Part shown: in pieces, positions 18,508-26,882 of the stretch
How the letters are laid out: each line of letters starts with the position of its first letter
Position numbering within the stretch: position 1 is the first letter of the stretch
DNA from: JALYYC01 sp963795805
Lineage (GTDB): Bacteria > Chloroflexota > Dormibacteria > CF-121
Assembly: GCA_963795805.1 (NCBI GenBank)
Contig: CAWCIV010000001.1
Location: 372,001 to 436,000, forward strand
Reading direction: 5' to 3'
Length of the DNA stretch: 64,000 nt
The notes under the pieces: generated by a model
Seen by the model: only the letters and a program-made list of their open reading frames with translations
Databases searched by the model: none
Told to the model about the DNA's origin: nothing
Translations under genes and position numbers: made by a program

Positions 18508-19859
18508 TCGAAATCGACGGCCGGCGGGCGCTGGTCATCGGGTATGGCCGCAGTGGCCGCGCCGCGGCATCCTATCTCAAACGCCAGGGGGCAAAGGTGA
18601 CCGTCGTCGATCGAGCGGATACCCCGGAGTTGCGCACGGCATTGGATCGGGATGGCGTCGCCGCTCATCTTGGTGCGTCTGCGACCCCCGACCTTGATGC
18701 CTTCGACCTGGTCGTGGTCAGTCCCGGGGTGGCGTGGGATTCACCGCTCGTCGAGGCCGCGAGGCAACGCGGGATCGAGGTAACCAGCGAGATGGACCTC
18801 TTCTTCGAGGTTTGCCCCTGCCCGATTGCCGGCATCACCGGTACCAACGGAAAGACCACGACGACGGCCCTGACGGCCGAGGTCTTGCGCGCCGGTGGCC
18901 TGACTGTGATCCGAGGGGGCAACATCGGCGAGCCGGTCCTCGACCGCCTGGACCAGCTTCGGCCTGCAGACTGGGTCGTACTGGAGTTGAGCAGCTTTCA
19001 ACTCGAATCGATTCGGCGGCCTCGGCTTCGGATCGGCGCCGTCTTGAACGTGACCCCGGATCACCTCGACCGGCACAAGACCATGGACCGGTATCGGGAG
19101 ATCAAGGCACGGGCGGTCGCCTTCATGGAGCCCGAGGACCATGCGGTCCTCAACTTCGACGATCCGTCGTGCAAGGCGATGGCGGGTCAGACTCGGGGCC
19201 AGGTGCTCCCCTTCGCGGTTCGCGACCAGCTCGAGTCAGGCATCCAGGTGATCGACGGCGCGATCAGCCGCAAGGACGGGGCGACGGTCCAGACGGTGCT
19301 GCCAGTCCGTGACGTTCCGTTACCCGGGGCGCATAATCTGTCCAATGTGATGGCGGCGGTCGGCGCCGGCCTGGCTGCGGGCGTCGCGACCAGTGCGATT
19401 GCCAACGCCGTTCGTCAGTTCAAAGCGGTCGAACACCGGCTGGAGCTGATCGGGACCTACGACGGCGTCCGCTGGTACAACGATTCGAAGGCGACCAACC
19501 CCGATTCCACCTACAAGGCACTGGAGGCGTTCCCTGAGCCGATCGTCCTGATTGCCGGCGGCCGCAACAAGGGGATCGACGTCGCGCCGCTGGCCGCCGC
19601 GATCGCGAACCGCGTCACGGGCCTCGTCGTGATGGGGGAGACGGGTGCCGAACTGGCGCAGTTGGTTCGGAGCGCCGGCCTCGACCACGTCGTCGTGGCG
19701 TCGGACCTGCGGGATGCCGTTCGCCGCGCGGCGTCGATGGCCAGGCCGGGATCGGTGGTACTCCTGTCGCCCGCCTTCACCAGTTATGACATGTTCCGCG
19801 ATTACGAAGACCGCGGCCGGCAGTTCAAGGCGACCGTATTCAAGGAGCTCGGGGCATGA
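18504..19859 (+). CDS. murD: UDP-N-acetylmuramoyl-L-alanine--D-glutamate ligase
   Basis: The 451-residue Mur ligase adds D-Glu. It has a Rossmann-like N-terminus (LVIGYGRSGRAA), the ATP loop GTNGKTTTTAL, LELSSFQLE, NVTPDHLDRH, the carbamylated-Lys region, and the C-terminal NDSKATNPDSTYKAL, which is specific to MurD. ATG 18504 gives a four-base overlap with mraY. Also overlaps ftsW by ATGA. Confidence 0.95.
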   Translation: MIEIDGRRALVIGYGRSGRAAASYLKRQGAKVTVVDRADTPELRTALDRDGVAAHLGASATPDLDAFDLVVVSPGVAWDSPLVEAARQRGIEVTSEMDLFFEVCPCPIAGITGTNGKTTTTALTAEVLRAGGLTVIRGGNIGEPVLDRLDQLRPADWVVLELSSFQLESIRRPRLRIGAVLNVTPDHLDRHKTMDRYREIKARAVAFMEPEDHAVLNFDDPSCKAMAGQTRGQVLPFAVRDQLESGIQVIDGAISRKDGATVQTVLPVRDVPLPGAHNLSNVMAAVGAGLAAGVATSAIANAVRQFKAVEHRLELIGTYDGVRWYNDSKATNPDSTYKALEAFPEPIVLIAGGRNKGIDVAPLAAAIANRVTGLVVMGETGAELAQLVRSAGLDHVVVASDLRDAVRRAASMARPGSVVLLSPAFTSYDMFRDYEDRGRQFKATVFKELGA

Positions 19860-21115
19860 GGCAACTGGCCACGCTCGAACTGCCGGTGGCGCGCCGCACC
19901 CGAACGCTTGCGGGGAGTGCGCTCTGGCGTCGAGGCGACAAGTCTCTGATCCTCGCGGTGGCGACGCTCAGCGCCTTCGGCCTCGTGATGGTCTTCTCCG
20001 CCTCGGAGGTCCAGGGCTGGCTCTGGTTTCACAACGCCGCCTACTACTTCGAGCGCCAGCTCGTTTGGCTTGGTCTCGGCCTCGTGCTGCTCTGGTCCGC
20101 TGCTCATCTCGACTATCACCGGCTGCGCCCACTGGCGGGACCGCTGGGAGCGCTGACCCTGGTCCTGCTCGTCCTCGTGCTCATGCCTCACTTTGGCCGC
20201 GAGGCTTACGGTGCGCGACGCTGGCTCCAGCTCGGGCCGCTGAGCATCCAGCCGGCCGAGCTGGCCAAGGCCACCGTGATCGTCTTCATGGCGGTCTGGC
20301 TCGAGCGGCATCGAGATCGACTGACCTCCCTCGAGCGCGGGGTTGTCCCCTTCCTCGCGCTGCTCGGACTGCTCGTCGCGCTGATCATCCTCGAGCGTGA
20401 CCTCGGAACGACCATGATCGTGGCCGCGATCCTGCTGGCGCAGTTTCTCGTCGCGGGCGGAAAGAAGCGTCACCTGCTCCTCCTACTGCTGATCGTCGGG
20501 CTGGCGGGCTTCGTGTTCATCCGCATGGAGCCGTACCGGCTCCACCGCATCATGGCCTTTCTCAACCCCTGGTCCGACCCGCTCAATACCGGCTTTCAAT
20601 CGATCCAGTCGGTGCTGGCGCTGGGGTCTGGTGGCATCTTCGGCCTGGGCCTCGGCCAGAGCATTCAGAAATACCAGTGGCTCCCCTTCGCGCACACGGA
20701 CTTCATTTTTGCCATCGTCGGCGAGGAGACCGGCCTGATTGGGACCACCGGGGTGCTGGCGCTCTTCGGCCTGTTCGCGTACCGTGGGTACCGCATCGCG
20801 CTCAAGGCACCCGACGCATTTGGATCGCTGCTGGCCTGCGGCGTCACCACCTGGGTCGCCTTCGAGGCCTTGATCAATATCGCCGCGGTGACCGTCACCC
20901 TGCCGACCACCGGCATTCCACTTCCCTTCATCAGTTATGGTGGCTCGTCGCTGGCGATCACGCTGCTCGCGGTCGGCATACTGATGAATGTCGCCATGCA
21001 GGGCGAGAAGGTGGGTTGGATCCGGCATGCGGGTATTGATCTCGGGCGGCGGAACGGGCGGACACTTGTTCCCGGCGATCGCGGTCGCCCAGGCTCTCAG
21101 CCGGATCGACCCTGA
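19856..21115 (+). CDS. ftsW: FtsW, septal peptidoglycan glycosyltransferase (SEDS)
   Basis: The 419-residue SEDS protein has about ten membrane helices. It shows GARRWLQLGPLSIQPAELAK, the catalytic-Asp region RDLGTTMIV, FLNPWSDPLNTGFQSIQS and the end motif GIPLPFISYGGSSL. It polymerises lipid II with FtsI. The cytoplasmic tail of about 29 residues is read through the first 89 bases of murG, a long overlap for this cluster. Confidence 0.94.
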   Translation: MRQLATLELPVARRTRTLAGSALWRRGDKSLILAVATLSAFGLVMVFSASEVQGWLWFHNAAYYFERQLVWLGLGLVLLWSAAHLDYHRLRPLAGPLGALTLVLLVLVLMPHFGREAYGARRWLQLGPLSIQPAELAKATVIVFMAVWLERHRDRLTSLERGVVPFLALLGLLVALIILERDLGTTMIVAAILLAQFLVAGGKKRHLLLLLLIVGLAGFVFIRMEPYRLHRIMAFLNPWSDPLNTGFQSIQSVLALGSGGIFGLGLGQSIQKYQWLPFAHTDFIFAIVGEETGLIGTTGVLALFGLFAYRGYRIALKAPDAFGSLLACGVTTWVAFEALINIAAVTVTLPTTGIPLPFISYGGSSLAITLLAVGILMNVAMQGEKVGWIRHAGIDLGRRNGRTLVPGDRGRPGSQPDRP

Positions 21116-22106
21116 CGGGCAGGTGCTCTATGTGGGCCGCCGCGGTGGGATGGAGGAACAGATCGTCCCGACATGCGGCATCGCGATGGAAACCATCGTT
21201 CCTCCTAAGCTCGACATGGAGCAACTCTGGCGCAACTGGTCAGTCCCGTTCATCCTTCCGCGCGCGCTCGCCCAGGCGGTGAGGATCGTGAGCCGGTTCC
21301 GGCCCCAGGTCGTGCTCGGGACCGGCGGGTACGTCAGCGCGCCGGTGATCATGGTCGCCGCGGCGCGCCGCGTGCCGATCGTGCTCCAGGAACAGAATGC
21401 TCTGCCGGGGCGCACCACCCGGTTGCTCTCGCGCATGGCGACCGTCGTGGCCACCGCGTACCCGGATTCCGCCCGCTACCTGCGGACCCGGACGGTCACC
21501 ACCGGTACGCCGGTGCGCCGCGAGTTCTCCACGCCGCGGCTCGAGTTCCCGCCGCGCCCACGCTCGCTCCTCGTGCTAGGCGGCAGCCAGGGGGCCCGGC
21601 GGATCAACCAGGCGGTGCTGGCGGCGTTGCCGGAGCTGGTCGGCAGAGCGAAGCTCGATGTCTGGCACCAGGCGGGCCAGCGGGATTTCGTGCTGGTGCG
21701 AGAGGCCGCGGCGAACCTGCCCGGTCCGGTGGCGGACCATTACCACCCGTTTCCCTTTGCCCCCGACCTCGCTGCCCGGATTTACGATGCCGACCTCGTC
21801 CTGGCCCGCGCGGGGGCGGGCACGTTGAGCGAGGTGAGTGCCGCCGGCATTCCGATGGTGCTGGTCCCAGGGCCTTTTGCCGGTGGTCACCAGAAGCTCA
21901 ATGCGGTTCCCTATGCCGAGGCCGGCGCGGCCATCGTCATTCCCGACGAGGCCTGCGACGGCCCGCGACTGGTCCAGATCCTGACGGCGATCGCCGACGA
22001 TCCCGAACGGTACGCTCAGATGGTTGCCGCGATGCGCGCCCTGGGCCGGCCGTCGGCGGCCGATGCGGTGGCCCGCATCTTGCAGGAGGTGGCACGGAGG
22101 GCCTGA
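21027..22106 (+). CDS. murG: UDP-GlcNAc:lipid I N-acetylglucosaminyltransferase
   Basis: The 359-residue GT28 enzyme turns lipid I into lipid II at the inner face of the membrane. Motifs: ISGGGTGGHLFPAIAVA, VLGTGGYVSAPV, LQEQNALPGRTTRLL, VLGGSQGARRINQ and ARAGAGTLSEVSAAGIPMVLVP. ATG 21027 directly precedes the first strand, placing the start inside the end of ftsW in another frame. Confidence 0.95.
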   Translation: MRVLISGGGTGGHLFPAIAVAQALSRIDPDGQVLYVGRRGGMEEQIVPTCGIAMETIVPPKLDMEQLWRNWSVPFILPRALAQAVRIVSRFRPQVVLGTGGYVSAPVIMVAAARRVPIVLQEQNALPGRTTRLLSRMATVVATAYPDSARYLRTRTVTTGTPVRREFSTPRLEFPPRPRSLLVLGGSQGARRINQAVLAALPELVGRAKLDVWHQAGQRDFVLVREAAANLPGPVADHYHPFPFAPDLAARIYDADLVLARAGAGTLSEVSAAGIPMVLVPGPFAGGHQKLNAVPYAEAGAAIVIPDEACDGPRLVQILTAIADDPERYAQMVAAMRALGRPSAADAVARILQEVARRA

Positions 22107-23506
22107 TGCGGATCCATGTCATCGGCATTTGTGGCTACGCCGTTTCCGGCCTTGCCTTGATCGCGCGCCAGCTCGGGCATGAGGTCACGGGCTCGGATGA
22201 GGACGCCTACGCGCCGACCACCGATCTCCTCACCAAAGCGGGGATTCCGTGGGTCGACGGGCATTCGGCCGAAAACATCACCCGCTGGGGGACGCCGGAC
22301 CTTGTGGTGCAGGGCAACCAGGTGCGAGCCGGCAATCCGGAGACGGAGGCGGCCCGCGCACTGCACATCCGCCTCATCAGCGAAGCCGAGTACTGGGGCG
22401 AGCTGACGGTTGACCGCTTTCGGATCGTGGTCTGCGGATCGGCGGGCAAGACCACGACCGCGAGCCTGATCGCGTGGATCCTTCGCGTTGCCGGCCGCAA
22501 TCCTGGCTTTCGGCTCGGGATGGCGGCCCAGGACCTCGGGTCGGCGGCCGCCTGGGGGAGCGGCCGTGACTTCGTCTTCGAGGGCGACGAGTACACATCC
22601 GCGGTTTTCGATCCGCGGCCGAAATTTCTCCACTTCGCTCCCCAGCTCGCCATCCTGACCAATATCGATTGGGATCATCCCGATGTCTTTCCGGACCCGG
22701 CCTCCTACGAGGCGGTGTTCCGGCAACTCGTCGAAGATCTCGGCTCCGAAGACCGGCTGATCGCCAATAACGACGACGCCACGGCACGAAAGTTGCTCGA
22801 TCGGACGCGGGCCCAGGTGGAAACCTATGGGTTGCGCGGTGGCGCTGATTGGCACGGCCGCGACGTCACCGTGGATGGTGACGGCATGCGCTTCAGCGCC
22901 TGGCACAAGGGGAAGATCGTCGGGGTGGTCTCGACGCGGCTGCCCGGCGAGCACAACGCCGGCAACGCGCTGGCCGCGCTTGCTACCGCCGTCCGGGTCG
23001 GCGTACCGGTCAGCACCGCCGTCGATGCCATCGGCCGGTTTCACGGGGTCTCCCGCCGGTTCGAGGTTCGCGGCCAGGTCCGCGGGGTCACCGTCGTCGA
23101 CGACTACGCCCACAATCCCGCCAAGGTCCGCGCCACGATCCAGGCGGCGGTGGAGCGGTTTCGGCCCGGGCGCGTTCTGGCCTGCTTCGTGCCGCACACC
23201 TACTCGCGGACGCTCAGCCTGATGGACGCCTACGCCGACGCGTTCCAGGGCTGTGCGCTCCTGGTTATCGGTCCGATCGAGCCCGCCCGAGAGCGGCACC
23301 TGGCCCACACGGTCTCAGCGGATGACCTGGCGAAACGGGTCACCGGCGTGGGCGAGGTCGTCACGGTGGACTCGGCCCGCGCCGCCGCGTACCGGATCGC
23401 CGCGGCGGCAAAGTCGGGAGATGCGATCGTGCTGATGTCGGTGCGCGGCTTCGATGACATCGTCGGCAAGGTTCTCGAGGTCCTGGAGCGCTCGCCGGTT
23501 GTCTGA
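22106..23506 (+). CDS. Mur ligase of MurC/Mpl type in the murC position
   Basis: The 466-residue ligase stands where murC is expected, before murB. Its N-terminus RIHVIGICGYAVSGLALIAR and EVTGSDEDAY, the EGDEYTSAVFDPRPKF segment and NIDWDHPDVFPD resemble Mpl, the murein-tripeptide recycling ligase, more than MurC (which usually has GIGGxGMS and EPDHLD-like motifs). The P-loop is GSAGKTTT instead of the GTHGKTTT typical of both. The C-terminal DDYAHNP and PHTYSRT are shared with MurC. As no other murC is in the cluster it probably supplies L-Ala ligation, but Mpl activity or both is possible. Confidence 0.8.
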   Translation: MRIHVIGICGYAVSGLALIARQLGHEVTGSDEDAYAPTTDLLTKAGIPWVDGHSAENITRWGTPDLVVQGNQVRAGNPETEAARALHIRLISEAEYWGELTVDRFRIVVCGSAGKTTTASLIAWILRVAGRNPGFRLGMAAQDLGSAAAWGSGRDFVFEGDEYTSAVFDPRPKFLHFAPQLAILTNIDWDHPDVFPDPASYEAVFRQLVEDLGSEDRLIANNDDATARKLLDRTRAQVETYGLRGGADWHGRDVTVDGDGMRFSAWHKGKIVGVVSTRLPGEHNAGNALAALATAVRVGVPVSTAVDAIGRFHGVSRRFEVRGQVRGVTVVDDYAHNPAKVRATIQAAVERFRPGRVLACFVPHTYSRTLSLMDAYADAFQGCALLVIGPIEPARERHLAHTVSADDLAKRVTGVGEVVTVDSARAAAYRIAAAAKSGDAIVLMSVRGFDDIVGKVLEVLERSPVV

Positions 23507-24392
23507 CTCGTGGCTGGCCTCAATTCCCGGAGTCCGGGAGCATGAATCGCTGCTCGCGCACAGCTGGTACCGAATCGGCGGCACGGCCCGGTACTTCCTC
23601 GAGGTGACCGATGAGGGACCAGTCGCGGAGTTGATCGCCCGGCTGACGCGCGATCAGATTCCGTACGTGGTTATCGGCGCGGCCAGCAACACCCTATTCA
23701 AGACAGGCGAGGTGCCCGGACTCGTCATCAAGCTCGCGACCGAGCACTGGCAGGTGGATGGCGACCTCGTCAGCGCGTCCGCCGGCACGCTGATGCCCCG
23801 GCTGGCTCTGGAGAGTGCGAAGGCCGGACGGGCCGGCCTCGAATTCGGCGCCGGCGTGCCGGGGAGTGTCGGCGGATCCGTGTTCGGCAACGCCGGTGCC
23901 TTCGGACGGGAGATCAAGGACGCGCTCTCGACGGTCGACGTCATGGCGCCGGACGGCCGCCGCCAGGTGCTCGGCAATGCCGGTTGCCGTTTCGCCTACC
24001 GCGACTCGCTGTTCAAGCAGGCCCGGCCCGGCTGGCTGATCGTGGGCGCGACCTTCACGACCACCACCGATGAGCCCGAGCGGGTGCGGGCGCGCATCAA
24101 GGCGGTCCAGAAGCATCGGCGCGACACCCAGCCGATCGAGCAGCGCAGCTTGGGCAGCACCTTCAAGAATCCGCCCGGCGACTCGGCCGGTCGCCTGATC
24201 GAGGCCGCGGGCCTCAAGGGCCGCCGGCTCGGGGGCGCGGAGATCTCGCGCAAGCATGCCAACTTCATCGTCAACCTCGGCGGGGCGACCGCCGATGACG
24301 TGCTAGCCTTAATGGCCGAAATGCGGGATCGCGTCCGCGAGCAGTTCGGGATCGAACTGGAGCCCGAGGTCCGCGTCGTGGACGCCGAGTGA
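23499..24392 (+). CDS. murB: UDP-N-acetylenolpyruvoylglucosamine reductase
   Basis: The 297-residue FAD enzyme reduces UDP-GlcNAc-enolpyruvate to UDP-MurNAc. It shows SWYRIGGTARYF, the FAD loop GAASNTLF, GAGVPGSVGGSVFGNAGAFG, YRDSLFK and the catalytic Ser in GSTFKNP, then ISRKHANFIVN and the C-terminal Glu in LEPEVR. No ATG is near; TTG 23499, overlapping the preceding stop by eight bases, gives the normal length. Confidence 0.94.
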   Translation: MSDSWLASIPGVREHESLLAHSWYRIGGTARYFLEVTDEGPVAELIARLTRDQIPYVVIGAASNTLFKTGEVPGLVIKLATEHWQVDGDLVSASAGTLMPRLALESAKAGRAGLEFGAGVPGSVGGSVFGNAGAFGREIKDALSTVDVMAPDGRRQVLGNAGCRFAYRDSLFKQARPGWLIVGATFTTTTDEPERVRARIKAVQKHRRDTQPIEQRSLGSTFKNPPGDSAGRLIEAAGLKGRRLGGAEISRKHANFIVNLGGATADDVLALMAEMRDRVREQFGIELEPEVRVVDAE

Positions 24393-25510
24393 GCCGGATC
24401 CGAATCGGCGTTCTCTTCGGTGGACGTTCCACCGAGCACGAGGTCTCGATCCTCTCAGCTCGATCGATCATCGGAGCGCTCGATCCGCAGCGGTTCGAGG
24501 TGGTTCCCCTCTACATCGACCGGACCGGCCGCTGGCAGGTCGGCGAATCGCTCCAGCGCTTGATCAAGGCGGAGAACTCCCAGCAGTACGTCTACCTGCC
24601 GCCGGACCCGACCCAGCGGGCGCTGGTGCCGGCCGCTCCGGCCGCGGAGTCGAGGCCCAGCCTCCCGCCCCTCGACGTGGTCTTTCCGGTCTTCCACGGG
24701 CTCAACGGAGAAGACGGGACGATCCAGGGCGTGCTCGAGCTCGCCAATGTCCCCTACGTCGGGTCCGGAGTCCTGGGCTCGGCCCTCGGCCTGGACAAGG
24801 TCTACATGAAGCGGGCCTTCGCGGCCGTCGGGCTCCCCGTCGTCGAGTACCTGCCCACGACCCGACGGCGGTTCGAGCAGGATCCCAGCACTTTCGCGGG
24901 CGAGGTCGAGGCGCGCCTCGGTTATCCGTGTTTCGCAAAGTTCGCCAATTCCGGCTCCAGTGTCGGCACCACCAAGGCGCATAACCGCGAGGAACTGCTC
25001 GCGGGCCTCCGCCTGGCTGCCGGCTTCGACCGCAAGCTGCTGGTCGAGAGGGGGATCGACGCGCGAGAGCTCGAAGTCAGCGTGCTCGGCAATGACGAGC
25101 CTGAGGCTTCGGTCGTGGGCGAGGTCATCCCGGCGCGGGAGTTCTACGACTACGAGGCGAAATACCTGGACGAAGGATCACGACTCGCGATTCCGGCCGA
25201 GATTCCGTCCGAGGCGAGCGAGAAGATCCGGACGATGGCGGTCCGGGCCTTCCAGGCGGTTGATGCGGCCGGCATGGCTCGGGTGGACTTCTTCCTCGAG
25301 CGCAGGACGAACCGGGTCTACTTGAACGAGGTCAACACCATCCCGGGGTTCACTCGGATCAGCATGTACCCCAAGCTGTGGGAAGCATCGGGCCTTCCCT
25401 ACCCGCGGCTGCTGGAACGGTTGATCGAACTGGCCATCGAACGGTTCCAGGACAAGCAGCGATCCCAGACCGCGATCGATTCGCGGCTGCTCAGCCAGGC
25501 CGACGCATGA
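24389..25510 (+). CDS. ddl: D-alanine--D-alanine ligase
   Basis: The 373-residue ATP-grasp enzyme makes the D-Ala-D-Ala dipeptide used by MurF. It begins IGVLFGGRSTEHEVSILSA, then FPVFHGLNGEDGTIQG, FAKFANSGSSVG, EFYDYEAKY, ARVDFF and LNEVNTIPGFT. Tyr in FYDYEAKY indicates a D-Ala rather than D-lactate preference, by family knowledge. The GTG start shares GTGA with the murB stop. Confidence 0.95.
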   Translation: MSRIRIGVLFGGRSTEHEVSILSARSIIGALDPQRFEVVPLYIDRTGRWQVGESLQRLIKAENSQQYVYLPPDPTQRALVPAAPAAESRPSLPPLDVVFPVFHGLNGEDGTIQGVLELANVPYVGSGVLGSALGLDKVYMKRAFAAVGLPVVEYLPTTRRRFEQDPSTFAGEVEARLGYPCFAKFANSGSSVGTTKAHNREELLAGLRLAAGFDRKLLVERGIDARELEVSVLGNDEPEASVVGEVIPAREFYDYEAKYLDEGSRLAIPAEIPSEASEKIRTMAVRAFQAVDAAGMARVDFFLERRTNRVYLNEVNTIPGFTRISMYPKLWEASGLPYPRLLERLIELAIERFQDKQRSQTAIDSRLLSQADA

Positions 25511-26322
25511 CGGTCGGAACCGGAACCATGGAAAAGCGGCGGCGCGCGAGCGCCCGCCAGGAGGCTCCGACCCGCGCGGGCGGCCGCGGCTGGGTCTGGG
25601 CCCTGCTCCAGGTCGCCGTGATCGGTGCCGAGGGCTTTGCGCTGTTGTTTCTCCTCGCCCAGCCCGCCTTCACCCCGCGCCGCGTCCAGATCGAAGGCCT
25701 CTCCCACGTCCAACAGGCCGATGTTCGGCAGGCGCTGCATCTCCCCACCGACCGCAATCTCTTTTTCCTGAGCCAGTCGGGTCTCGCGCGGCAGGTCGAG
25801 GGGCTACCCTGGGTCCGAAGCGCGATCGTGAAGGTGGGGCTGCCTGATCAGGTATCCGTGCGCGTGACGGAATGGCGGCCGAGCGCGGTCCTCCAGGTCG
25901 GCGAGGCGACGTACTATGTCAACGAGCGTGGGACGATTCTCGACCCAGCGCCGGAGGCCAGGGGGTTGACGGTGATCGACCGGCCCGATTTCGGTCGTGT
26001 CCGGAGCGGTGACCAGGCGATCACCTCCGACCTGCTCCCGATGCTCGAGCAGATGCGGGCGGGCTTTCCTGCTGCCTTCAAGATCTCCCTGACCGCCTTC
26101 GAACTCGATCGCCGGGATCTGCTCACGGCCCACACGGACCGCGGATGGCCGATCATCTTCGGTCAGATGACGACCTCGGACCAGCGGGCGACGCTCGAGG
26201 CCAAGCTGGCGGCCCTTCGGGCCCTCTCGACCCGTCTCGACCTGGGGTCGACGTCGATCGGCTACGTCAACGTGATGAACCCGGGCGCCCCCGCCGTTCA
26301 GATGTTGCCGCACCCCCGATGA
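25507..26322 (+). CDS. ftsQ: FtsQ/DivIB division protein with POTRA domain
   Basis: The 271-residue protein has a basic cytoplasmic tail (1-28), one membrane helix (about 30-50), a FtsQ-type POTRA domain (VQIEGLSHVQQADVRQAL) and a beta domain with WVRSAIVKVGLPDQVSVRVTE. It links early and late division proteins outside the membrane. ATG 25507 gives a four-base overlap with ddl, although the frame is open further upstream. Confidence 0.9.
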   Translation: MTVGTGTMEKRRRASARQEAPTRAGGRGWVWALLQVAVIGAEGFALLFLLAQPAFTPRRVQIEGLSHVQQADVRQALHLPTDRNLFFLSQSGLARQVEGLPWVRSAIVKVGLPDQVSVRVTEWRPSAVLQVGEATYYVNERGTILDPAPEARGLTVIDRPDFGRVRSGDQAITSDLLPMLEQMRAGFPAAFKISLTAFELDRRDLLTAHTDRGWPIIFGQMTTSDQRATLEAKLAALRALSTRLDLGSTSIGYVNVMNPGAPAVQMLPHPR

Positions 26323-26684
26323 GGCTCCCCGCCGGCGGCTCCCGCGAGGCGCTCTGGCTGGTCGGCGCCGTCGCCATCTTCGGGCTGCTGGGAATTTTCA
26401 TCGGCCTCAACGCTCCGGTCCAGATCCCGCCTGGATACGCGCGCTATTCGGCCGTGATGATCCTGGCGGCTCTCGATTCGATCCTCGGCGCGGTGAAGGC
26501 CTGGCTAAACGGCAACTTCGAAAACAAGGTCTTTATCTCGGGGCTGCTGGTGAACTCGATCGTCGCCGGCGGGCTCACCTATCTGGGCGACAAGCTCGGG
26601 GTCGAGCTCTACTTCGCGGCGATCGTGGCGTTTGGAGTGCGGATCTTCGACAACCTCGCGGTTATTCGCAGGCACATCCTCTAG
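26319..26684 (+). CDS. sbp: Small basic protein (DUF1290), conserved between ftsQ and ftsA
   Basis: The 121-residue membrane protein has three to four helices and matches the sbp family: GIFIGLNAPVQIPPGYARY, AALDSILGAVKAWL and KVFISGLLVNSIVAGGL. Genes of this family lie between divIB and ftsA in Gram-positive-type bacteria. Its function is not established. ATG 26319 overlaps the ftsQ stop (ATGA). Confidence 0.9.
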   Translation: MRLPAGGSREALWLVGAVAIFGLLGIFIGLNAPVQIPPGYARYSAVMILAALDSILGAVKAWLNGNFENKVFISGLLVNSIVAGGLTYLGDKLGVELYFAAIVAFGVRIFDNLAVIRRHIL

Positions 26685-26692
26685 CGCCGGGC

Positions 26693-26771
26693 GGGCCGGC
26701 GTCGTCAGTCTGCGCGCCGTCCACGGCGTATCGCGCAACGTGGCCCGGCTGCTCGACCGCGACGCCGGCCC
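26693..26771. repeat. Perfect 12-base inverted repeat before the ftsA promoter
   Basis: The arm at 26693-26704 (GGGCCGGCGTCG) is exactly complementary to 26760-26771, with a 55-base interior. It follows the sbp stop and precedes the ftsA promoter, so it could end transcription from the mur genes or form a structured RNA. No T-run follows. Confidence 0.5.
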
Positions 26772-26802
26772 ACCCGGATCGAACCCCCTGTGCAGAAGTC
26801 GG

Positions 26803-26818
26803 GACAATTTGTATTGTC
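26803..26818. promoter_or_regulatory. Inverted repeat overlapping the ftsA -35 region
   Basis: GACAAT at 26803-26808 and ATTGTC at 26813-26818 form a perfect inverted repeat with four bases between. It covers most of the -35 hexamer, the usual place for a repressor site. The binding protein is unknown. Confidence 0.45.
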
Positions 26819-26842
26819 GTTGCCCTGCAGGCACCGTATAAT
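26814..26842 (+). promoter_or_regulatory. Promoter of ftsA-ftsZ
   Basis: TTGTCG at 26814-26819, a 17-base spacer and a perfect TATAAT at 26837-26842. Transcription should start near 26849. The in-frame ATG at 26841 lies inside the -10 box and could not be on this transcript, which supports TTG 26883 as the ftsA start. Confidence 0.75.
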
Positions 26843-26882
26843 GTGGTCCCAAGCGTTCCAGCCAACGTTCCAGGAAAGGTTT

